Assembly (NCBI RefSeq): GCF_954871325.1
Contig: NC_088779.1
Coordinates: 30,211,752-30,275,751, forward strand
DNA from: Gordionus sp. m RMFG-2023
Lineage: Eukaryota > Nematomorpha > Gordioida > Chordodea > Parachordodidae
Direction of reading: 5' to 3'
Length of the DNA: 64,000 nucleotides
This document shows, in pieces, positions 22,913 to 34,320 of the stretch; the stretch's first letter is position 1; each line of letters begins with the position of its first letter. The notes beneath the pieces were generated by a model that saw only the letters and a program-made list of their open reading frames with translations, made no database searches and was not told where the DNA came from. The translations under genes were made by a program, and so were the position numbers.

Positions 22913-23777
22913 TAAGCTGTAAACATTTTTAAAAAAATCGAACGCGTTCGCGTTCAACGTTCATTGACAAAAATCGAACGCGTTCACGTTCACGCGTTCA
23001 AAATTTTATGATAAATTTTTTTTAAAATTTAATTTAATATAAATAAATGCCTTATATTTTTCAACACAATATATTAGCCATGATAAAAAATAATAGTTTT
23101 ATTTTGATAATATAATTATAAATACAATATAATAGAGCGATAAAAAATTAAATTTATAAAAAATTTTTCTTATTAATTTTTAATAATAATTGCTTTTCAA
23201 AATTTTCATCTGATAGGCATAAACGCTTGGCAGTTAATACAGCGTTAGCTATACTAAAAACTATTGAATTACCTTTTGATTTTAAAACAGTGAAATATTT
23301 TTGATATTTGGGCCATGGTAATTCTAATTCATCTAATATTGAATTTTGATTTTCAGAATCTGATGATGAAATATTTATATCCATGCAATTAATAAACTTT
23401 AATCTTATCTTCTCTAGCAGTAGCACGTTATGGTACGTTAATTGCAATATGAAAGAGGAAAAAGTAAAAACAGCTGATTAAAAAATATGAGACTTTTTTG
23501 TTAAAACATTGGATTAAATATTAATTTTTCAAATAAATAAAAATATAAGACTTTTTTGTTAAAAAATGCGGATTAATATTAATTTTTCAAATAAATAAAA
23601 ATAAAAAGTGTTTTTAAAATTGAACGAACGTAAAATTGAACGCGTTCATCAAAGAAAAGGAACGCGTTCACGTTCAAAGTTCGTCAAAAAAAAGGAACGC
23701 CGTTCATCACCTTTTTTCAAAAAAACGAACTTCGTTCACGAACGCGTTCATTTTGAACACGTTCGTTTACAACACTA
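22913..23777 (-). mobile_element. hAT element, 865 bp, with 8-bp target duplication
   Basis: Perfect direct repeats CTAAATAT flank it (22905-22912 and 23778-23785). The right end GTTTACAACACTA is a good hAT-type terminus (inverse of TAGTGTTGTAAAC); the left end TAAGCTGTAAAC is degraded. Both subterminal regions are packed with AACGCGTTC words in both orientations (left about 22947-23005, right about 23625-23770), as expected of transposase-binding arrays. The interior carries a transposase C-terminal remnant. The element is short of a full hAT transposon, so it is non-autonomous. Confidence 0.85.
23154..23447 (-). pseudogene. hAT transposase C-terminal (dimerisation) remnant, 97 codons
   Basis: The last 35 residues (IANAVLTAKR, LSDENFEKQLLLKIN) match the end of the hAT dimerisation region, where hAT proteins read SxAG..xxxRRxxLSDENFEKLxFLKxN. 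The preceding PWPKYQKYF fits the weakly conserved approach to that region. It has no catalytic RNase H-like core, so it cannot act as a transposase alone. Its location inside intact target duplications shows it is what remains of the internal gene of the element at 22913-23777. Confidence 0.75.
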
Positions 23778-23785
23778 CTAAATAT

Positions 23786-24599
23786 ATATATATATATATA
23801 TATTATATAATTTTTTCTTTAATTTTCGTTGGTGCATCATTTCTACTCTTTAATTTTTAATTATTTATCTCCTTTCAAATATCATCCATTTCTTTTAAAA
23901 TAAAGCACATTCAACTTAGTAACATTAATTCTTTTTCTTATTACTAAACATGTATTTTTCAAAATTTTTTCCTTACCAAATTTTTAGGTATTTTTTGTAT
24001 ATCCAAGTTAATATATATATTTTGCGCACTAACTTTGATAACCTTGATTTATTCACGTGTCTCTTTCAACGTTTCTAATTGTTGAATTCGTTGCTTCGCG
24101 TTTGTTACCTTATTTTTATCTTCTAATTTTTTTATTCCTCGCGAGTTTTTCAAGTGTATTTTATAATACAGGTAGCCTATCTCTTTCCATGTTTAATTCT
24201 TTATACAACATATGATCTTTTCCACTATTTCCCTTCACTATAATTTTAGGGTTATTTATAATATTATATGTTACAGATTTGGTATTACCACTTAACTATC
24301 GCATTTATATCATACTATTTAAATTTTTAGGCCAATATTTATCTCAACATTGTAAAATTTAAATTGGACAGAGTCTTATTTTATCTTCAATATTTATACT
24401 TTTAACCTCTTCCGTAACTTTATTTTTAATAATTCGGGTTGTTACCATTTTGATCCAGATAAATACCAATTAGTTTTTTTTAACTACCATTTTCTTAATT
24501 AGAAACTAGCGTTTATAAAAAACAGTACTAAAATGTGATCTGTTAATCTAAATTATTGCTATGAATTCTTCATAGTTTGGACACCATGCTACCATGACT
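23786..24599. other. AT-rich DNA, no gene recognised
   Basis: Starts with a TA dinucleotide run just right of the hAT element, then featureless AT-rich sequence. Confidence 0.4.
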
Positions 24600-25040
24600 A
24601 ACCAAGCTTTTTAAAGTAATTCTACAAATGGAATAAATATGCGAATCGATGCATTTTTTTCATTAATTTATTTAGTGACGCGTCGAATTTATAAGAGGTT
24701 TATATAAACTTTAGTTTTTAAGCACCATTTGGTGTTAACCTATCGAAGGAATCGTTGCAATAAATATGCAAGGCCCTTTTTTGTTCCGAGAGTCTTTCTA
24801 GCATGTAAAAATTTGAATCCTAACTTGAGTCAATATCTTGAACAAGTTTGTGGATGGGTAAATTAAATTTTGAATATTTTGAGTCTATTGATAGCAATAG
24901 GTGAAAGATTAAACGATCAATAATTTTTATTGCACTAGATAACATATCAATAATTGCCCTCTGTGTAAAAACTCCTTCTTTTACCACTAATTGTGGGGAG
25001 TGGGCATAACATAAAACATTTGAATGATTTCCTAAATAAG
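24600..25040 (-). pseudogene. hAT transposase core remnant
   Basis: Read on the minus strand, one frame runs about 100 codons from 25020 to 24721 with a single in-frame TAG near 24822. It contains CYAHSPQLVVKEGVFTQRAI (compare the hAT signature CxAHxLxLVVKDA), LVQDIDSS and FYMLERLSEQKRAL (compare QDxxTRWNSxYxMLERLxExKxA). This is the central hAT region around the third catalytic segment. The frame breaks up on both sides. It is a decayed copy of an autonomous hAT element, perhaps related to the one ending at 23777. Confidence 0.75.
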
Positions 25041-26286
25041 CTTTGCAAACATATATAAGATTTAATTATTTAGATTACAACCAGATTTTAAATTTGTTTC
25101 ATTTTCACGTATACGACATGTATTTTACTTTTACTAATATTCGAACTGGTCATCATGTTTCCACAATAATTTACCCAGCATGTTAATCTTTAAAATTTAC
25201 AACATGAAGTAATCGCAATTGGTTCAAAATTGTCATTTATCAGATGACATGATATGCGAATCTGTACAGAAAATATGGATCACACATCACTTGTAAAACT
25301 TAAGGAAAGTTTTCCTCCATTTGACAATTAATTTTATTCCATATAATCATAATATATTTCATTAGTCAATTTTTCAGAAAAATATTTTATAAACGGGATT
25401 ATAATCTCCACATAAATGGTTTATTAGTCTAATAAATCTAATATCCTCTACAATAATATCTGAAATATTATTTAGATATGTAGCAATATGATTATGGATC
25501 TAAAGCGGCAAAGGGGAAACATGGCAAATGCAAATCATATTGGCTCAATAAAACGATCTTAAGCTTAATATGAAACAAAATATCTTAGCATTATTCTTAA
25601 TATGAAACAGTTTATAAAGTTAAATAATAAAAACTTTATTAAATAACTGTTTACACTAAAATCCTAACATTTACAACCAACCCTTCAATCACCTATAGGC
25701 GTCAAGTTCATAATCGTTAACACTTTCATTTATATATCTCTATCTACCAAGCAAATCTAATATAGCTAAACGTCTACAATTGGTGGGACTAAAAAACAAT
25801 AAAAATATAGGGCTGTAAGCCCCATCTAATAGCGCCTCTCCCTTGTAACAAAATCCTAGAATGGTTTTAACCCAAAGGCTCAATCTCTGAACCCTCACGC
25901 ATTGTTATAAATATTAGTTTTATTAAGTGGACAGGCAAATATCCTCCCTCCCTATTATTAAAACTATTTAAACAGGCATGGGCTTTTTTATTTCCCATGG
26001 AAGTTTAAATAAGGGGTGTTGCCTCTTGCGATATCAGGTAACTGCAGCCTACCCAAGAATTGTTGATGAGCTTCTCTCTTAATCCCTCACCCCCTCTCAC
26101 TTAGACCCATTATGGGATTGAAATAGTTCAAATGTAACTCTATTTGGGAAAGGGCAAATTGCTTATGCCTAAAAAAAGATGTTACACACTAACCGAAAAA
26201 AAAGTCCCATTCCCATGTTTATCCATTTATTCGAAAAACTGCGAAAAGCAACATGAACATTTTTAGAAGTAACATTTTTTTTATTG

Positions 26287-28671
26287 ATGAAAAGCCAACA
26301 ATTTTTTATTGTTATAATGATTTTGTTGTCAATATCTTTATCGAATCTTACTACAAACACTTACTTCAAATCTAAATTTGAAAAATTATTCGTCATTCAA
26401 TTTAAATGCAATTTAAATTACATGTTACTATTTAATAATTATCTTTATTTTTCTGATAATAATTTTAAAAAATTATCTAAACCTTTATTTACCAAACTTG
26501 AAAATTTGAACTCAATAAATCCTATTGTTTATGATGCAGTTATAATTAATGACATTAAAGATATATTGCTTGTTATTGATGGAACTATTGCTCAATTTAA
26601 TGTAGATACATTGAATTTAAGTTATTCATCGGGTGTGCCTATAAATTCTGTAACTAACTTGATTAGTTCAATGGTATGTGAAAAATATTTATCACCTTTA
26701 ATTGCTCAAGAAACTAGTTATTATATTATAGCTTATACAAAACTAAAATATGTTGATCATTTTTACATGTCTATGAATTATGGAAAATCATTTATCAAAT
26801 TATTTTTTAGAAAGTTTAATGCACTTATTCATGATGGCATTATTTTAAATTCTAGAATTAAAGTTTTGTTAATACTTCAATTGAATTCTACAAATTCTTT
26901 AAAATTTTATTATCCACTTTCTACAAATTTATCATTTGATTTTAGCACTAAAATTTTATCTAACTATACCTTGGAAATAATTCCATTTAAACTATCATAT
27001 GGGACATTTTTAATTACTGATAAGAAGGATATATATTATTCATCTACTCAAGGAATGACATTAGAAAAAATTAATTTGAGTGATTTAAATTTAAATAAAA
27101 TCATATTTTTGCAAAATGAATTCATTCTACATGTTGTAACTGGAAACTATAATGCATTTTGTTTATTAACTAATTTTTTAAATTTGTTTTGTAGTAGAGA
27201 AATGTCTACTATGATATTGTATAAATTGGATAAAAGTGAACTTTTTAAAAATATCACCATTTTTTCTTTCATCGAAGGCCGATTATTGGCACTTTTTCAA
27301 TTAAATAATAATAGTCTTGTTTTAAAGGAACTTGTCGAATTTGACAAATTATTTTTTTTGGATTGGCAGTGTCAAATATTTCAATTTAACCACTCTCTAG
27401 AAACATATAATGGCCTTACAAAAATATTGTTTTTAGACAGAAATGAAGAATTTAGTTTAACATTAGATTTTATACCAATTGAAAAAGATTTGACAATGAT
27501 AGCTGATGCCTCTGACGTAGAATTGTTTCAATATTACTTTGACGAGGAAACTAAAACCATAACAAATAATGGACTAATTAAACATTCATTTGTCATAAAA
27601 TTGTTTTGCAAAAAGGATTACTTTTTACACCCTCAAATTTATCACAGTTTATATACCAAATCTAATCTTACATCTTTACTAAATCAAAAAGATACTGAAA
27701 TGCCCATATCTGTAAATATGAGGTTTTATCCGTTATCTCAAACTCTCCAATCTTGTAACATCAGAACTTACAAGATTTTAAATATATGGGTTGGTTGCCC
27801 TCCTTTAAGTAGAATTTTCATATATTCTGATTATAAAATATCTTTTGATAATATAGTATTGGAAAGCAATCACTTCAATTTTAATGCCACTGAAATCTTA
27901 CATGTCCAAGACACTATGTATTTTAATTCTAAAAGATTAATAGATCCTGAAAATTCTTTTACAGTAGCTTTTGCTGAAAATTTTACACCAATTATGGCAA
28001 TATATTCCCCTCTGCAGTATCCACAACAAACTCCTAAAAATGTTTCCGACGCTAAATATATTATTGTTCCATTGGATGTACAAAAAGAAAATTACCTGAC
28101 TAACTTTGCAAGTGACATAATTTACAATAAAGAAAGTATCACTAAAACAATTAATTGTAAGAAAATAGAGTATAAAAACTTGCTTAATTATGATGAAATA
28201 AAAGATACGGATACTTATATTCATTGTTCACATAGTCATTCCCAGGGAAGCATAGATGAGCCTTTGTACTTGAATTCAAATTATACTGTAACTAATTTGA
28301 ATGGTTATTTAGTCCAGTTTCCAATTTTGAGGTGGACTGATATTAGCCATATAAATCAAAAGTTTACATTTTACGTACAGATAATGGATGAAACTGTCAC
28401 CTTTTGCGATGATTTGTTTGGGTTTATCGGCATTTTTATTAGCGAATCAAGTGTTGGCGACATCAACAGCACAAAAGATCTGCCAATCAACACAAAATCA
28501 TTAAATACGAATGTGTTCAGAGCGTGGTTACAAGATAATATGATGACTTTATCTCGCCGGGATCAAAAAGTTGTCAATTTTGTATTGCATGTATGTAAAC
28601 ATTATTTATTCTTAATTATAACAATATCAAACCTATTATTAATGTATGTTTTCTGTAAAATATTGAAGTGA
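26287..28671 (+). CDS. CatSper delta-like auxiliary subunit, single exon, 794 aa
   Basis: CatSper is the sperm-flagellum calcium channel; its beta, gamma, delta and epsilon subunits are single-pass proteins with large extracellular domains. Residues 1-20 form a signal peptide (FFIVIMILLSISLS), and about 770-790 form a membrane segment followed by a short tail. The extracellular part has many N-glycosylation sites. Family resemblance, from memory of human CATSPERD (798 aa), includes LNIWVGCPPLSRIFI near 500, a paired-cysteine region (TINCKKIEY..YIHCSH) near 620-650, LRWTDI near 680, and FTFYVQIMDETVTFCDDLF near 697-715, which mirrors the family's YxFxVxIxDPxYSFC. The first ATG is chosen; a TTG lies one codon upstream. 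A polyadenylation signal AATAAA follows 4 bp after the stop. The reading frame is unbroken and intronless, unlike vertebrate orthologues. Assignment to delta rather than epsilon rests on length and is less sure. Confidence 0.65.
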   Translation: MKSQQFFIVIMILLSISLSNLTTNTYFKSKFEKLFVIQFKCNLNYMLLFNNYLYFSDNNFKKLSKPLFTKLENLNSINPIVYDAVIINDIKDILLVIDGTIAQFNVDTLNLSYSSGVPINSVTNLISSMVCEKYLSPLIAQETSYYIIAYTKLKYVDHFYMSMNYGKSFIKLFFRKFNALIHDGIILNSRIKVLLILQLNSTNSLKFYYPLSTNLSFDFSTKILSNYTLEIIPFKLSYGTFLITDKKDIYYSSTQGMTLEKINLSDLNLNKIIFLQNEFILHVVTGNYNAFCLLTNFLNLFCSREMSTMILYKLDKSELFKNITIFSFIEGRLLALFQLNNNSLVLKELVEFDKLFFLDWQCQIFQFNHSLETYNGLTKILFLDRNEEFSLTLDFIPIEKDLTMIADASDVELFQYYFDEETKTITNNGLIKHSFVIKLFCKKDYFLHPQIYHSLYTKSNLTSLLNQKDTEMPISVNMRFYPLSQTLQSCNIRTYKILNIWVGCPPLSRIFIYSDYKISFDNIVLESNHFNFNATEILHVQDTMYFNSKRLIDPENSFTVAFAENFTPIMAIYSPLQYPQQTPKNVSDAKYIIVPLDVQKENYLTNFASDIIYNKESITKTINCKKIEYKNLLNYDEIKDTDTYIHCSHSHSQGSIDEPLYLNSNYTVTNLNGYLVQFPILRWTDISHINQKFTFYVQIMDETVTFCDDLFGFIGIFISESSVGDINSTKDLPINTKSLNTNVFRAWLQDNMMTLSRRDQKVVNFVLHVCKHYLFLIITISNLLLMYVFCKILK

Positions 28672-28674
28672 ACT

Positions 28675-28680
28675 AATAAA
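28675..28680 (+). promoter_or_regulatory. Poly(A) signal AATAAA
   Basis: A canonical hexamer directly follows the CatSper-like stop codon, implying a very short 3' UTR. Confidence 0.55.
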
Positions 28681-29463
28681 AGCTCAATATTTTTTATCAT
28701 ATCAAATGTATTAAACATTCATATCGTGACAAGATTATATGGTTATCGAGGGTGAAATTTTCTAAATAATATGTCAAGTGATACCAAATATAAACAATCT
28801 TTAAATAAGAAAATTTTGATCATTATACATTTATTTGCTATTAAATTAAAATGTAACCGTACATTTTATAGCCAAAGTGGGGTAAAATATTTTTGCTTAA
28901 CAAAATTATCATCTGTTATATCCAACGATTTACAATTACGCCACTTTTCTTTGACAATATTGATATCCAATTTTTTAATAAAATCTAATTTTTTAAAAAA
29001 AAGCTTAAGTTTGTTTTTTTTAAAAAAAAAAAATTAAAAGTCTATCGTAAATAAATTTATATATATAATCTAATATAGGATAAAATTACAAAAGTTGTAA
29101 GGTCAAGAATTTAACCCTTATATTTTTAATTGTGCATCTTTTATTTGGACAGCAAAAAATGAGGTCCAATATGTGGCTACAAGTTAAAAGTGTTATGGAT
29201 TGTTCAATTTTTTAAGGCATTTTTTAATTATTTTTTTTTTAAAGGCATGGCCTAAATCTTTATTTAAAAAAATTATAATTCAAATTTTATTATGATAATT
29301 AAAGTAAAAAAATCGCTAATAGTTTTGTCCTATAACGGATGAATTATGATTATCATTATATTTATAAAATTTCTTTTAGTATTTTTTTTCTTTAGCCTGG
29401 TCCAAATATTTTAAAAAAATTTTTAGGCCTCTCATGCTGACATGTGGGCTCTAAAAAGGAAGG
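28681..29463. other. AT-rich DNA, no gene recognised
   Basis: An 88-codon frame at 28771-29037 is low-complexity and unsupported. Nothing else stands out. Confidence 0.4.
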
Positions 29464-30780
29464 GTGAGGGGTCATATGATTATGATTTTTTACATTTTTG
29501 CTATAATTTTTAATCGCAGGGATAAAATAATAACGCGCCTTAATATTTTAATCATTTATCTACAAATCAAAGGAACTTCTAGATTCTTCCGATTATCGTT
29601 TGGAAGGGATACATTAGATCACTCTCTTTGGGATCGGTTCAGCACAGATCTGACAAACATCGATAATACCGTCATACGTTTATTAGCCACTGTCGATATC
29701 ACCCTTGGTAAAGCTTTAGAAATGGTTACGGATATGGAAAAATATCGAGAATAAGAATTAGCTAAACTGCATTCGAGATTGAAGAATAAAGGAAATATGT
29801 CCAATTAGTGGGAGTTATGATAAAAATGACAATAATAATAAGCCCATATTCAAAAGACCTTACACACGTACCATTTTAGGGTCTCATTTTTGTAATCGCT
29901 GCCATTCTAAATCAGCTATATGTTACGGCTGCAGTAAAGTGGAACACTTGCTCTAAAATATGTAGAAATAAAATTTTATTAATATCTTCAATTCATAATA
30001 GTTCGAAGATTATTAAGACAAGTAAGGCCGTTCCTCGTGTATTTCAGCAATTCAATTGCAATTAACAATGGATAGATACAATATAAGGTTCAAATTCATC
30101 CAAAGATTTTATAAAAAAATAATATGATAATTCAATCACAATCTTTCGAATTTTTAATTTATATCCAACCTCAAGTTTTTCGTATATCACGAGCCGGCAA
30201 GAATATTTTGGGACTAGATATTATATGAAATCCAGAATTACTGAGACAATACATTGGCGAGAACGATGAAATACGTGAGTGCAATTGGTTCAAAGAGTTT
30301 CCAAAAATTATTTGAAGATAAGTTTGATACCCTAAAGAATTTCAAAGATTTTCTACAATCGAGAAATAACGTACCTAAGAATAATTTTCCCTGGTCCTGA
30401 CAAATTCCATATGCTTATAAAAGACAAATATAAAAACGCAATACTAATGCAACGAGAACGACGCTGGAACCAATCAATAATTTGTGGAGATTTCAGATGC
30501 ATGAATATTTTATGACGGATAAGTACCCATTACTTTACAATCCAAAACATTTTTAGTCAGATTGGACACGTAATATGATATTTTTCTCTAAAGGAAACGA
30601 AGGATGCGTATTTACAACTCAAATTAGATTACGAGTCAAAAATAAATTAGCCATGATTAATACACCTATTGGTCTTTATCAATCGCCCTATCACTGGGAG
30701 GGGGAGTGTAACTTGGGAATCACTAATGGCGCGGAAACACAAATGTTGGTGAACAACCAATAGCGATTGATCACAAATCA
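29464..30780 (+). mobile_element. Broken Ty3/Gypsy-like fossil: gag and protease part
   Basis: The first part resembles the C-terminal capsid region of Gypsy Gag, with the pattern RLLATVDITLGKALEM before the zinc-knuckle zone (compare RLL..xxLTLxKALEI in arthropod Gypsy elements). A cysteine/histidine cluster follows (CNRCHSK, CYGCSKVEH; near 29893-29955), then a retropepsin-like tail (ILGLDII). The copy is broken with several interruptions and shows no paired LTRs, so it is an old fossil. It may belong to the same family as 31390-33330, but the gap between them has no recognisable element sequence. Confidence 0.6.
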
Positions 30781-31389
30781 TGAGATATAAGAGTTTAAAA
30801 AAAATTTAATATAGGTATGCGGCTGAGTAAATTTTAAAAATATATATTATTAATATATGTACCGCCAATATTATAATTGCGTATTTTCGTTAGCTAATTT
30901 TTATGTTTAGTTCTTATTTTTCCTGATTTCAAAATAATATATATAAATTGTTAATAAAGATAAATGTTGTTGGGGAAACCAATTTGTTAAGCTTAAATTG
31001 TAGGATTTCATCCTTTTTTTTGTTGTTTATTATTTATCATCAGAATATTGTCATAGCTATAATATATGTTATCTTAAATGTAATAAAAGTATAAATAATA
31101 CATATTTAAAAAATTATTGAACGCGTAAAGATAAATAAACATATTTTTTTAGAATAATATATAGATGAGTAACATTATTTTGTATGATTGGTATAGGTTT
31201 TGCTCTGTTTCAGGATCTATGAAACGCTTATTATGTTGATTTATTCGCCACCTATTTCTTTGTTTCAATAATTTGTACAATTAATTAGAGGAGAAAACAA
31301 GGACCTGGTATCTAAAATAAAAAATTTTAAAATATAAATGTACTGAACCTCCAGAGGAGCCAACATCAGACGTGTCTCTCTAGCAATTA

Positions 31390-32580
31390 GCGAGGTATCA
31401 TCAGATAATGGTTAAGGATCTAAGACAGATGCCATGTAAAATGTAAGAAAGTATTGGAATAAATAAATATTTATGACGATCAACAACAACCATCTCTGCA
31501 ATCTCGGGGACATCATTAGCTCTATTGTCCTTGAATAAATGTATCAATGGTTTGTGGTTTGTATACACTACGAAAAGGCGTTCAATTAAATACTCCCGAC
31601 ATTTAGTCAATCCAAAAATAACCGCCAAAGTCTCCTGTTCGATCACCGAATACCTCGTTTCAGAATCCCGGAATACTCCCGGGGAACAACACCGGTATCT
31701 CTATTTCATCCATCTTATGCAACAATGCCCCTCCTACTCCTTTATACGATGCGTCTACCGCCAAGATCACTTCCAACTCATTGTTTAGACATACCAGAAT
31801 TGGTTCTTTCCTCTTTAGACACTCAAATGCAGCATCTTAATTACCCCCCCCCCCCTTCACTCAAAGCTTACCGCCGTTTTTAATAACTTGTACAATGGCG
31901 CTGCCACTAGGCAAAATTCTCAACAAACCGATGATAATAACTTACCATCCCTACAAAGGACGGTACCTCCGCCTTACATCGCGGCTTCACCATATTTTTG
32001 TCCAACGGCCACACCCCCACTCCATTTATTCGATGCCCCTAAATACACAACTTCCATTACTCCCAGTATACTTTTCTCTCTACTCGCTCGCAATCCCTTC
32101 TCTCGGATTCTCTGAAATACCTCTTCCAGCCTTCGATTGTGCTGCTCCGGCGGGCCCCGTTATCAACACATCATCCGCATAATAAAATACTCCTTCCAAA
32201 CCCTGAAAAACTACAGCCATCGTAATATTGGCGCAGAAACGCTCAACCCAAACGGCAACCTCCTAAAGGCAAAAAATCCTTTTGGAGGGGTTATCGTCAA
32301 CAATTTCTCTTATCCGCAATTGCAAATATGCATTCGAAAAATCCACTTTCGAAAAATATCTGCCTCCCTTCAAATTAGCCAATATTTTCTTAATCCTATG
32401 TAACGCATTTCAACCACCTATGGATTCAACGTTACCGGAAATCCTCACACAAACGCAGCCTCTCATTGGTTTTTTCACTATTACCAAAGGCGTCGCCCAG
32501 TCGCCCTCCTTCACCCAGCGATCTAACTCCTGCCTCCAATCAAAAGGCACTTGACACACAGCACAATATTTCGAGGGGCA
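31390..32580 (-). mobile_element. Broken Ty3/Gypsy-like fossil: RT-RNase H, minus arm
   Basis: On the minus strand this reads from reverse transcriptase (finger and palm motifs at about 32360-31900) into the RNase H segment (EQETLAVIFGLTKCREYL, TNHKPLIHLF; 31646-31500). Both are typical of Gypsy pol. The copy is broken in several places. It opposes a same-family copy that starts at 32583. Confidence 0.75.
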
Positions 32581-32582
32581 TA

Positions 32583-33330
32583 TATTTTTCGAAAGTGGAT
32601 TTTTCTAATGCATATTTACAATTGCGGGTAAGAAAGGAGATGCAGAGGTTGTCCACCATAACTATACCAAAGGGGTGGTTCTCTTTTATGAGGTTGCCAT
32701 TTGGGTTAAAAGTTTCTGCACCTATATTTCAGGGGACGATGGCGGATGTGTTTCAGGTATTAGAAAAAGTATTTTACTATATGGATGATGTGTTGGTAAC
32801 GGGAGTCATGCCGGAACAGCATAATAGAAGATTGGATGTGGTATTTCAGAGAATCTGGGAAAAAGGATTGGCGCGAGAAACTGGGAGTAATGGAGGTTGT
32901 GTATTTAGGACATGGGACTAACGGAGAGGAAGTGCGGTCACTAGATAAGAATATGGTTGCAATTGAAAATATGCTGAAGTCGCGATGAGTCGGTACAGTC
33001 TTTTGTAGGGATGGTAAATTTTTACCATGGGTTTGTTGAGAATTTTGCTGAAGTGGCAGCACCGTTGTACAAGTTGTTGAAAACGGGGGTAAGATTTGAG
33101 TGGGGGGATGATCAAGAATCATGGCTATATCAAGGATGTTAAAAGGAGGTCCGGTCACATGAGAGGAAATTCGGAGAGAATTAGAGATATAAGGAGTTGA
33201 GCCGAGTATAGAAATGTGTAATGGGTTGCAAACAGTAGAAAGAAGGTGATGGAGAATAAAAAATGTCGGTAAGGAATTGACAGTGATGGGCGATGTGTGG
33301 TACAAGGTTTCCAAAGCTTTAAAAAAAAGA
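32583..33330 (+). mobile_element. Broken Ty3/Gypsy-like fossil: RT, plus arm
   Basis: The plus strand carries Gypsy RT motifs in order: FSKVDFSNAYLQL, FSFMRLPFGLKVSAPIFQ and YYMDDVLV (the YxDD box), with a connection-domain remnant near 33000-33110. The sequence is closely related to the minus-strand arm at 31885-32360, making an inverted pair of about 470 bp per arm with a spacer of about 220 bp. It is broken and old. Confidence 0.75.
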
Positions 33331-33975
33331 TGAGAGAATGAAAAAAAATAAAAGAAAGAAAGAATTAAACAAAATAAACATAATTTTAATTTATTTTTAA
33401 AAAAAAATTGGGAAAAATTTAATTTTATATCGTTATAAATGATTAATTATTTAATTTAAATAAAATTATTTACAATTTATTTTATTGTTCTAATTTGTAA
33501 AAAAATATAAGAAATAAAAGGGTTATATTTAATAGAAAAGTTAGTATCAACCAATTTCTTGAAATTAATATGATAGCGAGAATTCTACATTTTTTGAGCT
33601 CGGTGCATGTTCCGAACCTGAAAGGGTGAAAGCCAAAAATATTAATTTATGTATTAGTTTTCTTTTCTGTTGCCCAAAATCTTTGAAGATCAAATATTAT
33701 GCTTTATATATATAAATCATGATATTTATTGAATATAAATTATGATTTTTATTGAATAAAAATCACAAATAATTTATTTATAAAAGATTTTGATCTAGAA
33801 AAAAATATATAAATTTCGAAATTAGGTAAAATTTGATCGAAATAAAAAAAAAAAAACTTTTGAGGATTCTAAGAAAAACTCTTTCGTCAAAATAAAATCT
33901 TTTTTTTGAAAAGTTTATCAAAATTTTCGGCCAAAAGAGGTAGATTAGAAGAAAGAGGGAGGGGGGTTGTATTAA

Positions 33976-34314
33976 CCAATGACATATAATAATACCTAGA
34001 CTGACGATTCATTCATTAAAAGTGTACATCAATACAAATCAGCTAGAGACGCCATCTTGGTTACTGTAATAAATATTAAAATTTTAAACGAGAGCCTAAT
34101 TTTATATTATATCTGATGCAAACTTTATTAAAGAATTGCCCGATCATCGAGATAATAAGAAAGTAAGTTATCAATTTAATATTAGTTTTTAACATGAAAA
34201 TAATTATTATAAAGGTTACCAAAATGGCGGGTCCGGCTGATTTGCTTTTAACGACGCTTAAAAATGCATTTTAATGAATGAATCGTCAGTCTAGGTATTA
34301 TTATATGTCATTGG
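33976..34314. mobile_element. CCAATGACAT-family MITE, complete copy
   Basis: The 339-bp element has terminal inverted repeats of about 45 bp (CCAATGACATATAATAATAC..GACTGACGATTCATTCATTAAAA) and a 6-bp target duplication TATTAA (33970-33975 and 34315-34320). Long inner inverted segments (CAGCT..GAGACGCCATCTTGGTTAC and GGTTACCAAAATGGCGGGTCC) make most of it foldable. No open frame. Confidence 0.9.
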
Positions 34315-34320
34315 TATTAA

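Noticed and set aside
27937-28224. 95-codon minus-strand frame
   Set aside because: Antisense shadow of the CatSper-like gene.
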